DNA of 5,048 bases from an uncultured Eubacterium sp. (lineage in GTDB: Bacteria; Bacillota; Clostridia; Lachnospirales; Lachnospiraceae), in the NCBI GenBank assembly GCA_946611445.1, contig CAMODP010000142.1, positions 1 to 5,048 on the forward strand. Direction: 5' to 3'. The notes under the pieces are model-generated. The model was not told where the DNA came from. It did no database searches and saw only the letters and a program-made list of their open reading frames with translations. Position 1 is the first letter of the stretch, and each line of letters starts with the position of its first letter. Below are positions 1-5,048 of this stretch, one piece after another. The position numbers were made by a program, and so were the translations under genes.

Positions 1-78
1 AAGGGATTTGCTGGTAATAGGTGTAAAAACATGGGATATAGCCCGAAAGCAGCTCTTGTTGCACGACTGTATTGAAGT

Positions 79-145
79 AAAAGCCAGACAAACAGCTCTG
101 TGCGTGGGATTCAGGTTCGTTCGCACAGGGCTGTCTGCCCGGCCT
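79..145 (-). terminator. Likely intrinsic terminator of the large surface-protein gene
   Basis: On the minus strand AGGCCGGGCAGACAGC plus CCTGTGCG (122-145) pairs with 81-104. This gives a stem of about 24 positions with one C-A mismatch and four G-U wobbles, around a 17-base loop. The base of the stem is GC-rich and runs into TTTT (79-82) followed by ACTTC. Orientation and position, 55 bases past the stop at 200, fit a Rho-independent terminator. The U-run is short and the loop large, so efficiency is uncertain. On the plus strand the distal side is GC-rich, so it would not terminate in that direction. Confidence 0.6.
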
Positions 146-182
146 GGGCTTCTCTGCAGTGTCCGGTTTAGTGCAGAAGCCC
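146..182 (-). other. Hairpin 1 in the 3' untranslated region
   Basis: On the minus strand, 17 bases after the stop codon, GGGCTTCTGCA (172-182) pairs with TGCAGAGAAGCCC (146-158), giving 11 base pairs with a 2-base bulge and a 13-base loop. No U-run follows, so it is not a terminator by itself. It abuts hairpin 2 directly and may protect the mRNA 3' end or assist termination. Confidence 0.45.
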
Positions 183-199
183 CTGCAGATCCGATAGTC

Positions 200-3100
200 T
201 CAGGCTCTTTTTCTTCGTCTCAGGCAAAGAGCCGCTCCGGCTCCCAGCAATCCAAGCCCGGCAAGCCAGAAACCTGCGTTCCCGGGGCCTCCTGCGTGTA
301 AAATGATTTTCCCGCGGTCTGTCACTGTGATCAGCCGGTCCGCCTCGCCGACCGGCGCGCCGTTGACTGAGGTCAGGACACCGTTTTCTATCACGGCTGT
401 CAGTTCGCCTGCATTGCGCTCTGCGCCCTGCGGTGCCCTGGTCTCACGGATGATGTACGTGCCGTTCTCCAGCCCGGAGAAGAGCGCGTATCCGTCTTTT
501 CCGCTCCGCGCCTGGTATGCCTTCCCGTTTCTGTCGAAGGCAGTGCCGTCCTCGTGAAACAGGGCAAATACGGCGCCTTCCAGCGGCCTTCCGGCGGAAT
601 TCGTTTTCCGGAGTCTGATTTCCCCCGTATATACGTACGGTTTTTCTGTCAGATTCGTGACGCCTCCGATTGTCACGCCTGCCTGGTTGGGAATGAGATC
701 CTCATTGCCGCTGCTGTCAAAGTCTCTGCCTTCGCCGACAGCGCTTTTCGTGGGGGAGGCTTCTTCACGGATCACGGTGCCAAACTGCAATTCCAGAATT
801 TTCCCTTCATTTGCTTTCAGCTTTTCGATACCGGCTGCGGATGTAATGCTGATCAGCAGTTTTCCGCCGGAAGCCGATCCGGGTTCTGTCACCGTATAAT
901 CCGTATCCCGTATCAGGTCCTCTCCGCTGCAGTCCCGTATTCTGAGGCTGATAAATCTGTTCCAGCCGAGTCTGGCATCCGGCGTATCTTCAATCACAAG
1001 GCTCTGGAGACCGCTCTCCAGGCGGGAGAACCGTTCCGGAATGGTCTGCGTGACTGTCCAGATGTGTTCCTCTCCGTAATTATTGGACATCCTGTCCACT
1101 GTCTTGTGCGGAAGCTCCGGATACAGGACGCTCTGCGCGTCATCCTCCGGATCGTGGTGGACGGCAAGGGTCACCTCACTGTGCAGCAGATCCTCGAACA
1201 CGACGACGGATGTGCCGGCCAGCAGCGTGCTGTTCACGATATAGGTCATTTCAATCTGCTGCTCTGCCGCGGAGGCCTCAAATGACTCTTCCGCGGTGAC
1301 AGGCCTGCCTTCCTCTGTCACAGGCTCCCCGGTTTTCTGGTCTGTCAGCACGCCGCGTATGGTATAGGTCTGTCCGGGGATCAGGTTCCGGCAGGTGACT
1401 GTGTCGACGATCGTCTCCGTCTTTCCGATGGTTCCGACATGCGTACCGCTGCTGCCGTCTTTCGCGTCTGTTGTAAGCGACGGGTAGTGGACGCTCTGTC
1501 TCTCATCCTCAATATCGGCGTGGGCAGCCACCTCGGTGCCGGACTGATAAAGAGATTCAAAAGCCACCGCCGTAAGGCCTTCCGGTGCCGTTGTATTCAA
1601 TTCGAATACCAGCTCCAGTTCCGCCTCGGCCGCCTCGGCGGTAAAGGTCTGTTCTGCTGTCACACTCTGCGGTTCTGTCTGCGCCGGAGGCTCACTGCCA
1701 GTCTCTCCGGATGGTTCTTCCCTGTTCCCTGCCTGTACAGGCTCTCCGGTCTCCCGGTTCATCAATATGCCTCTGACCGTATATTCCAGGCCGGGCACCA
1801 GTCCCCGTATGCGCACGGTGTCGATAATCTGCGTCTGTCCTGACACCCTGCCGGCATGGTCATTCGTCAGATTATCCCGCGCGTCGGTCTCCAGAACGGG
1901 ATAGGAGACGGACTGGGCATCGTCATCAATGTCTGCGTGAACGGCCACCTCCAGATCGTTCTTGTACATGCTCTCAAAACAGACGACTGCAGTGCCCTGC
2001 AGCAGCGTGGAGTCTACCGGTATTTCCACCCGGACGTCTCCCTCTCTGCTCTGCGGTGTAAATTTTTTCTCAACAGTAATGTCCGCCCCCTCTGCCTGCA
2101 GCGGTTCCCCGGATGCCTGATTCATCAGCGTGGCTCTGAGCGTGTACTCTTTCCCCGGCAGGACGCCCTCAAAATGCACCGTGTCCACAATGGTCTCCGC
2201 ACTGCCGACAGTTCCCGCGCGGGTTCCCGTTTTCCCGTCCGCGGCATCCGTCGTGATCCGGGGGTCCTCATAGGTCACCGCCTGTTCCGCATCATCCGGA
2301 TTCTCATGTTTCGCAACCACTGTGTCTTCAATAGAGAGCCGTTCGTAAACCACGACGGTTCTGCCCCTCAATTCACTGGAATCCAGCGTGAATTCCACTT
2401 CCCAGCTTCCGGAAGAGGCGGCAGCCGTGACAGAGAAGTTCCCGGATGTCACCGTCTCCCCGGTACTTTTGTCCACTACGCTTCCTTCCAGCGTATAAGT
2501 CTCTCCGTCCAGCAGATTCCGATAGGAAACCGTATCCCGGATCACAGCCGCCGCAGAGAGCTCTCCGTCATGATTCCCGGTCGCTTTGTCAGCTGCCGTG
2601 GTGCCGATCTCCGGTACATATGGTTCCTCCGCATGCTGCAGCTCCGTACCGCCAGTGTTCACGGTTTTCAGCGCACTGCCGGCAGGCGTGCTCCATGTAA
2701 TATGAGACTGCCCGTCTATGCGCCCGGTATAAACTGTCTTGTCCGGCTGAAATCCTCTGGGCGCTTTCGTCTCCTGCAGGGTAATAGTGCCCAGAGGAAG
2801 GAGGTACATGCCCGTGGACGCGGCTTTTCCGTACGGCGCCCCGCTGCCGCTTACCTTATGCGCGTCATCAAGGGCAGCAATACAGGCGCCGTCAGCTGTC
2901 TTCACCGTTTTTATCACCCATGTCCGGGCAGCTGTGCCGGAGGCGGATGCCGCGGCATAGAAACGGACCGTATACTCAGCGCCCTCCAGGGAATATTTCG
3001 GAGGCAGAACAGTATTCCCTGTCGCTTTGTTCAGCTTGGATATCCGGAGTCCGTCCGGGTTTCCGAGCGGTACCTCAGCGGAAGAGACGGTCGAAGCCTT

Positions 3101-5048
3101 CCCTGCCGTGACGGTAACCCTGTGATTGGCAGTGTCCGCGGAATAGCCCTTCGACGCCTTTATCTCGCGCACATAATACGTTCCTGCTTCCAGCGATACG
3201 GAATTGGATCCTCCTGACGCAGCAGTCGTCAATGTGCCTGCGGCTGCAGATCCCACTGCCCCCGCTGCCGCAGCGGCATTTGCCGCTGCCTCTGTTTTAT
3301 AGACGCCGTAAACGGCACCTGAGAGATCATAGCAGCTGTTGCCTCCTGTCAGCGTTGTATCCGCGGATTGCTTCGACAGGCTGAGTGTTCCGTTCCGCTC
3401 TTCAACGACCAGGGAAGCCGCGGCAGAATACGACTGGTTGACCGGAGAAGCTGTTGTCAGCAGCGTGACGGCCTGCTCTCCGCCCTGCCGGTACGCAGCC
3501 ACGCTGTACACCAGCCCCTGCCCGCTGACATTGATCTGCCATGTCTTTGTCCCCGGTGTCATCGTGTTTACCGTGGACGCGGGAATACGGATCCGGTAGG
3601 TGCGGGAGAGGGTATTCCCGTTCACGCTGCTACCCGTCTGCACGACAGCGGCGCCGCCGGGGCCGCCGCTCAGCGTCACTTCGATGCCGAGCCCGTTCCT
3701 GTTTGTCACGGTAAACTCATTCGTCTCATAATAATTACGGTCTGAGGACAGGCGCATCGTCATCGTGCTGCCTGCCGCCGGCATGGTAAGTTCCCGGATA
3801 TAATAGTTCCCGTCGGCATTTGTTGCCGCATAGCTCTCCGCCGCGGCGATCAGAGCATTTCTCTGGGCATTTTCAGCAGCGTTTGCCAGTCCGAATTCCC
3901 GTCCCACGATATGCCATATTGCCATCTGCGTTATTTCAAAATCCCGCCTGTACAGAACGGCAGACCCATCCGCAACCGTATCGCCCCTCGCCGCCGCGTA
4001 CGCGGGATTGGCAGAGCGCGCGTTCATTTTCTGCAGGCCATTGGCAGAAATAAAGGCAATCTTGGTCTTGTCCGCGGCTGACAGCGCATTGAAGCTGGTG
4101 TAGCTGCCCCCGGAAGAGGATTTCTCCGGCTCGATGCAGTAGAGCAGCTGACCGGTAGACGGCAGATAATGCACGCCAAGCGGCATATCGCCGTATTGAA
4201 TGGCAAAACGCCGGACCGTGATCGTATCGGAAACAGAAAACCCTCCGTTTTCATCTATCCGGTAATATACGCCTTCTCCCTCTTCTTCCTCCGGCTCCTG
4301 AGAGGGCACGTAATCCGTGGTAAAAATCAGGCCGTTTTCATTGACCTCCAGTACCTCTCCGTGCAGAGACAGGTAGCCTGAGAGCCTGGCTGCCGCCAGC
4401 GAAGAAGAGTCAGCAACGACATTATAATCTACCGTCTCTCCGTAATTGGAAGAAGGAAGCCGCTGTCCGCTTTCGTCGCAGGCACCGGCGATCAGTGCCG
4501 CGCCGATATTGCCGGGTGTGTAATACCGGACATCCGTGCCGCCGTTGCCGGCTGCTCCGACGACGAGGATGCCGCGCGAGACAGCCTCATTCACAGCGTC
4601 TGCCAGAGCGGCGTTCTCCGCCGTACTGAAAGCTGTCACGGAGAGATTGATGATATCCGCCCCGGCCGCCATTGCGTACTGCATGGCCGCGTAAACCGAT
4701 GAAATATTCCCGTTTCCGCCGGCGTCAAGGGCCTTGATGGAGAGAATGTTCGCGTCCGGATTCTGTTCCCGTATTGCCTGCACCATAAGAGAGCCGTGTC
4801 CGTTGTCATCACCCGCGTCTCCGCCAAGTACAGTGACGCGGTCATTCACATCCCCCGGCGCACCGGTATCAATCAGGGCAATGGTTCTCGAAGCGGCCGG
4901 TGTGACACTCTGCATCTCCCTTTCCAGTTCTGCCAGGGGGTTCTCTGTCTCCGTCATACCGTCAGGAGCCGCGGGCAGTTCTTCCTGGTCTTCCGCTGTC
5001 TGTACCAGAATATCCGCGTCCACAAACCAGGCCCTCCCGCTGTAATAG
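200..5048 (-). CDS. Partial S8 protease / thioester / VaFE-repeat giant surface protein (5' end missing)
   Basis: This is a large secreted surface protein, probably a protease-bearing adhesin. The sequence shows, in order: an S8 subtilase domain (46-222, D52/H76/N160/S208), a Cys-Gln thioester domain (C296, Q366), a beta-rich segment, two SpaA/Cna_B domains, four VaFE Thr-Gln ester repeats, a D2-type isopeptide domain, a third Cna_B domain, then a hydrophobic helix and RRRKR tail. Such families are exported by Sec and usually tied to peptidoglycan by sortase, but the LPXTG here is degenerate. The frame is open upstream of the GTG at 5021-5023 (eight more codons, YYSGRAWF), with no stop, so that GTG most likely encodes an internal Val and the signal peptide lies outside the window. 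The gene ends at TGA 200-202, followed by a likely terminator. No frameshift or stop interrupts the visible 1615 codons. No other gene of an operon is visible. The domain calls are confident; the joint function is inference. Confidence 0.95.
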   Translation of the reverse strand, partial: YYSGRAWFVDADILVQTAEDQEELPAAPDGMTETENPLAELEREMQSVTPAASRTIALIDTGAPGDVNDRVTVLGGDAGDDNGHGSLMVQAIREQNPDANILSIKALDAGGNGNISSVYAAMQYAMAAGADIINLSVTAFSTAENAALADAVNEAVSRGILVVGAAGNGGTDVRYYTPGNIGAALIAGACDESGQRLPSSNYGETVDYNVVADSSSLAAARLSGYLSLHGEVLEVNENGLIFTTDYVPSQEPEEEEGEGVYYRIDENGGFSVSDTITVRRFAIQYGDMPLGVHYLPSTGQLLYCIEPEKSSSGGSYTSFNALSAADKTKIAFISANGLQKMNARSANPAYAAARGDTVADGSAVLYRRDFEITQMAIWHIVGREFGLANAAENAQRNALIAAAESYAATNADGNYYIRELTMPAAGSTMTMRLSSDRNYYETNEFTVTNRNGLGIEVTLSGGPGGAAVVQTGSSVNGNTLSRTYRIRIPASTVNTMTPGTKTWQINVSGQGLVYSVAAYRQGGEQAVTLLTTASPVNQSYSAAASLVVEERNGTLSLSKQSADTTLTGGNSCYDLSGAVYGVYKTEAAANAAAAAGAVGSAAAGTLTTAASGGSNSVSLEAGTYYVREIKASKGYSADTANHRVTVTAGKASTVSSAEVPLGNPDGLRISKLNKATGNTVLPPKYSLEGAEYTVRFYAAASASGTAARTWVIKTVKTADGACIAALDDAHKVSGSGAPYGKAASTGMYLLPLGTITLQETKAPRGFQPDKTVYTGRIDGQSHITWSTPAGSALKTVNTGGTELQHAEEPYVPEIGTTAADKATGNHDGELSAAAVIRDTVSYRNLLDGETYTLEGSVVDKSTGETVTSGNFSVTAAASSGSWEVEFTLDSSELRGRTVVVYERLSIEDTVVAKHENPDDAEQAVTYEDPRITTDAADGKTGTRAGTVGSAETIVDTVHFEGVLPGKEYTLRATLMNQASGEPLQAEGADITVEKKFTPQSREGDVRVEIPVDSTLLQGTAVVCFESMYKNDLEVAVHADIDDDAQSVSYPVLETDARDNLTNDHAGRVSGQTQIIDTVRIRGLVPGLEYTVRGILMNRETGEPVQAGNREEPSGETGSEPPAQTEPQSVTAEQTFTAEAAEAELELVFELNTTAPEGLTAVAFESLYQSGTEVAAHADIEDERQSVHYPSLTTDAKDGSSGTHVGTIGKTETIVDTVTCRNLIPGQTYTIRGVLTDQKTGEPVTEEGRPVTAEESFEASAAEQQIEMTYIVNSTLLAGTSVVVFEDLLHSEVTLAVHHDPEDDAQSVLYPELPHKTVDRMSNNYGEEHIWTVTQTIPERFSRLESGLQSLVIEDTPDARLGWNRFISLRIRDCSGEDLIRDTDYTVTEPGSASGGKLLISITSAAGIEKLKANEGKILELQFGTVIREEASPTKSAVGEGRDFDSSGNEDLIPNQAGVTIGGVTNLTEKPYVYTGEIRLRKTNSAGRPLEGAVFALFHEDGTAFDRNGKAYQARSGKDGYALFSGLENGTYIIRETRAPQGAERNAGELTAVIENGVLTSVNGAPVGEADRLITVTDRGKIILHAGGPGNAGFWLAGLGLLGAGAALCLRRRKRA
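203..307 (-). other. C-terminal anchor region with degenerate sortase motif (residues 1573-1607)
   Basis: The tail has the layout of a cell-wall sorting signal: a Gly-rich junction (HAGGPG, 1576-1581), a hydrophobic helix FWLAGLGLLGAGAALCL (1585-1601) and a basic end RRRKRA. The sorting motif itself is not LPXTG. Against the common relative form LPHTGGPG the sequence reads L-H-A-G-G-P-G, equal to loss of one Pro codon and Thr to Ala. The protein might be used by an unusual sortase, stay as a membrane-anchored protein through the helix, or be poorly anchored. Confidence 0.75.
308..628 (-). other. Domain: SpaA/Cna_B-type fold 3, membrane-proximal (residues ~1466-1572)
   Basis: This is a clear Cna_B/SpaA domain: IRLRKTNSAGRPLEGAVFAL (K1473), KDGYALFSGLENGTY, and YIIRETRAPQGA (E1527 as catalytic acid). 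The final strand LITVTDRGK carries Asp (D1569) where most relatives have Asn, so a Lys-Asp isopeptide of the type known from the FbaB CnaB2 domain is predicted, K1473-D1569. It is the last folded domain before the C-terminal anchor region. Confidence 0.82.
641..1120 (-). other. Domain: fimbrial isopeptide-formation D2-type domain (residues ~1302-1461)
   Basis: This follows repeat 4 without a gap, at ELPHKTVDRMSNN. The first strand holds a likely isopeptide Lys (K1307), followed by EHIWTVTQTIPERF, a form of the D2 pattern in which the strand after the Lys reads like vtYtI..tIP. The end LIPNQAGVTIGG has N1446 at the position of the family's NxA acceptor. K1307-N1446 is therefore the predicted isopeptide pair; I cannot place the catalytic acid with certainty. 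C1365 is a lone Cys in this region. The role is structural, in the membrane-proximal stalk. Confidence 0.7.
1121..2614 (-). repeat. Four tandem VaFE / Thr-Gln ester-bond Ig-like domains (residues 804-1301)
   Basis: Four diverged protein repeats of 115-139 residues lie at 804-918 (DNA 2270-2614), 921-1041 (1901-2263), 1042-1180 (1484-1900) and 1181-1301 (1121-1483). Each has a Thr near the start (T808, T925, T1046, T1185), an Asp in I-x-D-T-V (D830, D947, D1068, D1207), a Glu in the VaFE-like strand (E894, E1017, E1156, E1277), a His eight residues before the Gln (H906, H1029, H1168, H1289), and the Gln (Q914, Q1037, Q1176, Q1297). In this family Thr and Gln form an internal ester cross-link that stiffens adhesin shafts. 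The repeats are similar in protein but not near-identical in DNA, so they are old duplications. Repeat 1 is the most diverged (YE in place of FE); repeat 3 carries a loop insert. Confidence 0.9.
2624..3055 (-). other. Domain: SpaA/Cna_B-type fold 2 (residues ~657-800)
   Basis: This is a second pilin-like stalk domain. It starts with LRISKLNKATGN (K663 likely isopeptide Lys) and SLEGAEYTVRFY, has the late strand ITLQETKAPRGF (E751 catalytic acid), and ends near ALKTVNTGG (N789 likely acceptor). It is longer than a usual Cna_B domain, with extra sequence at 691-735. It leads by HAEEPYVPEI directly into the first ester repeat. Confidence 0.8.
3059..3388 (-). other. Domain: SpaA/Cna_B-type prealbumin-like fold 1 (residues ~546-655)
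   Basis: This is a stalk domain of the pilin SpaA/Cna_B type. It has the first-strand LSLSK (K551), DLSGAVYGVY (567-575) and the late GTYYVREIKASKGY (614-627, E620). By family rule K551 would be the isopeptide Lys and E620 the catalytic acid. The Asn/Asp partner is unclear: the last strand (RVTVTAG) has none, and N655 in PLGNPDG is a weak candidate. The loop after VYGVYKTE is an Ala-rich insert (578-597), and there is one Cys (C564). Confidence 0.8.
3389..3787 (-). other. Beta-rich segment following the thioester domain (residues 413-545)
   Basis: This is about 133 residues of alternating hydrophobic and polar sequence rich in Thr, Ser, Gly and Tyr, including SSDRNYYETNEFTV and TWQINVSGQG. 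It looks like one or more beta-sandwich domains of the kind that follow thioester domains in clostridial surface proteins. I see no catalytic motif and no clear cross-linking residues. It is likely the neck joining the adhesive domain to the stalk. Confidence 0.6.
3788..4237 (-). other. Domain: Cys-Gln thioester adhesin domain (TED, residues ~263-412)
   Basis: Thioester domains form an internal Cys-Gln thioester that can react with amines on target proteins and so attach the bacterium covalently. The two signature motifs are visible: LLYCIEP with C296 (codon 4136-4138) and ITQMAIW with Q366 (codon 3926-3928). A helix-like, Ala-rich stretch lies between and after them, and NYYIRE (406-411) starts the next beta segment. 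The spacing of 70 residues between Cys and Gln is short compared with streptococcal TEDs as I remember them. In known proteins this domain usually sits at the N-terminal tip; here a protease precedes it. Confidence 0.88.
4238..4357 (-). other. Acidic linker between protease and thioester domain (residues 223-262)
   Basis: This connects the S8 domain to the adhesin part. It contains a Glu run, EPEEEEGEG (243-251, about 4271-4297), flanked by beta-strand-like sequence. I recognise no domain. It is probably a flexible, negatively charged hinge. The first half (223-240) could also belong to the C-terminal edge of the protease fold. Confidence 0.5.
4358..4888 (-). other. Domain: compact subtilisin-like S8 serine protease (residues ~46-222)
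   Basis: This is a predicted extracellular serine endopeptidase domain. The Asp motif is IALIDTG (D52, codon 4868-4870), the His motif NGHGS (H76, 4796-4798), the oxyanion Asn motif VVGAAGN (N160, 4544-4546) and the Ser motif SSSLAAA (S208, 4400-4402). All four key residues are present and in family order. The Ser motif departs from the usual GTSMAxP, and the substrate-strand motif usually SLGG reads SVTA (128-131). The Asn-to-Ser distance is 48 residues against 66 in subtilisin BPN', and the APG-containing loop before the Ser motif seems shortened. The whole domain is about 175 residues, far shorter than a typical subtilase of about 275. It may be active with unusual specificity, or a decayed enzyme. 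The acidic stretch before it (1-45) could be the end of a propeptide or linker. Confidence 0.9.

Noticed and set aside
1..78. Possible start of a next minus-strand gene at the ATG near 30-32 (MFLHLLP...)
   Set aside because: No ribosome binding site stands before it and fewer than a dozen codons are visible. No promoter was convincing on either strand, since candidate boxes have wrong spacing.
8..301. Plus-strand frame starting at TTG 8, possibly entering from the left edge
   Set aside because: The first part has a mildly protein-like look, but there is no ribosome binding site, it crosses both hairpins and runs into the antisense of the anchor region. Not supportable as a gene.
288..314. 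Frameshift hiding an intact LPXTG
   Set aside because: Neither of the other two minus-strand frames around the TTA CAC GCA stretch gives LPXTG, and the downstream hydrophobic helix and basic tail are in the main frame.
1121..2614. Recent tandem duplication or CRISPR-like DNA repeats
   Set aside because: The units are similar only at protein level, have different lengths and are not near-identical in DNA, so they are diverged domain repeats.
1856..3217. Long open frame on the plus strand (453 codons) and other plus-strand frames at 554-1285, 1439-1843 and 3368-3745
   Set aside because: All lie antisense to well-recognised domains of the large gene, and their translations show no recognisable family, only composition-driven open frame in GC-rich DNA.
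4024..4254. Alternative minus-strand frames at 4024-4254 and 4636-4845
   Set aside because: They overlap the thioester and protease domains in another frame and have no recognisable motif.

Overview
The window is almost entirely one very large minus-strand gene for a secreted, surface-type protein of a Gram-positive bacterium. The gene reads leftwards from the right edge (position 5048) to a TGA at 200-202. It is cut at its 5' end: the frame stays open past the GTG at 5021-5023 to the window edge, so the true start and the expected signal peptide lie outside. 1615 codons are visible. Residue numbers below count the GTG codon as residue 1, which puts the last residue at 1607.

Visible protein layout, N to C: an acidic lead-in (1-45); a compact subtilisin-like (S8) protease domain (about 46-222) with Asp52, His76, Asn160 and Ser208; a Glu-rich linker; a Cys-Gln thioester adhesin domain (about 263-412; Cys296, Gln366); a beta-rich segment (413-545); two SpaA/Cna_B-type domains (546-655, 657-800); four VaFE-type Thr-Gln ester-bond repeats (804-1301); a fimbrial D2-type isopeptide domain (1302-1461); a last Cna_B-type domain (1466-1572); and a C-terminal Gly, hydrophobic helix and Arg/Lys tail that resembles a sortase signal but lacks a recognisable LPXTG.

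The architecture suggests a Gram-positive host. The thioester, SpaA, VaFE and GGPG-tail combination is common in gut Clostridia (Lachnospiraceae-like) and also occurs in Actinobacteria/Coriobacteriia. The sequence looks GC-rich for a clostridial genome. The assignment to a lineage is inference.

Inferred working model: the thioester domain can bind a target covalently, the isopeptide- and ester-locked domains form a stiff, protease-resistant stalk, and the S8 domain sits distally next to the adhesive tip. This would be a protease carried on a covalently stapled adhesin. Whether the protease acts on host or microbial proteins, or on the adhesin itself, cannot be read from the sequence.

Positions 1-199 lie downstream of the gene. 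They hold two adjacent hairpins on the minus strand, the second with a GC-rich stem base and a U-run, which is a credible intrinsic terminator. Positions 1-78 show no supportable gene. No convincing gene was found on the plus strand; its long open frames run antisense to the large gene.
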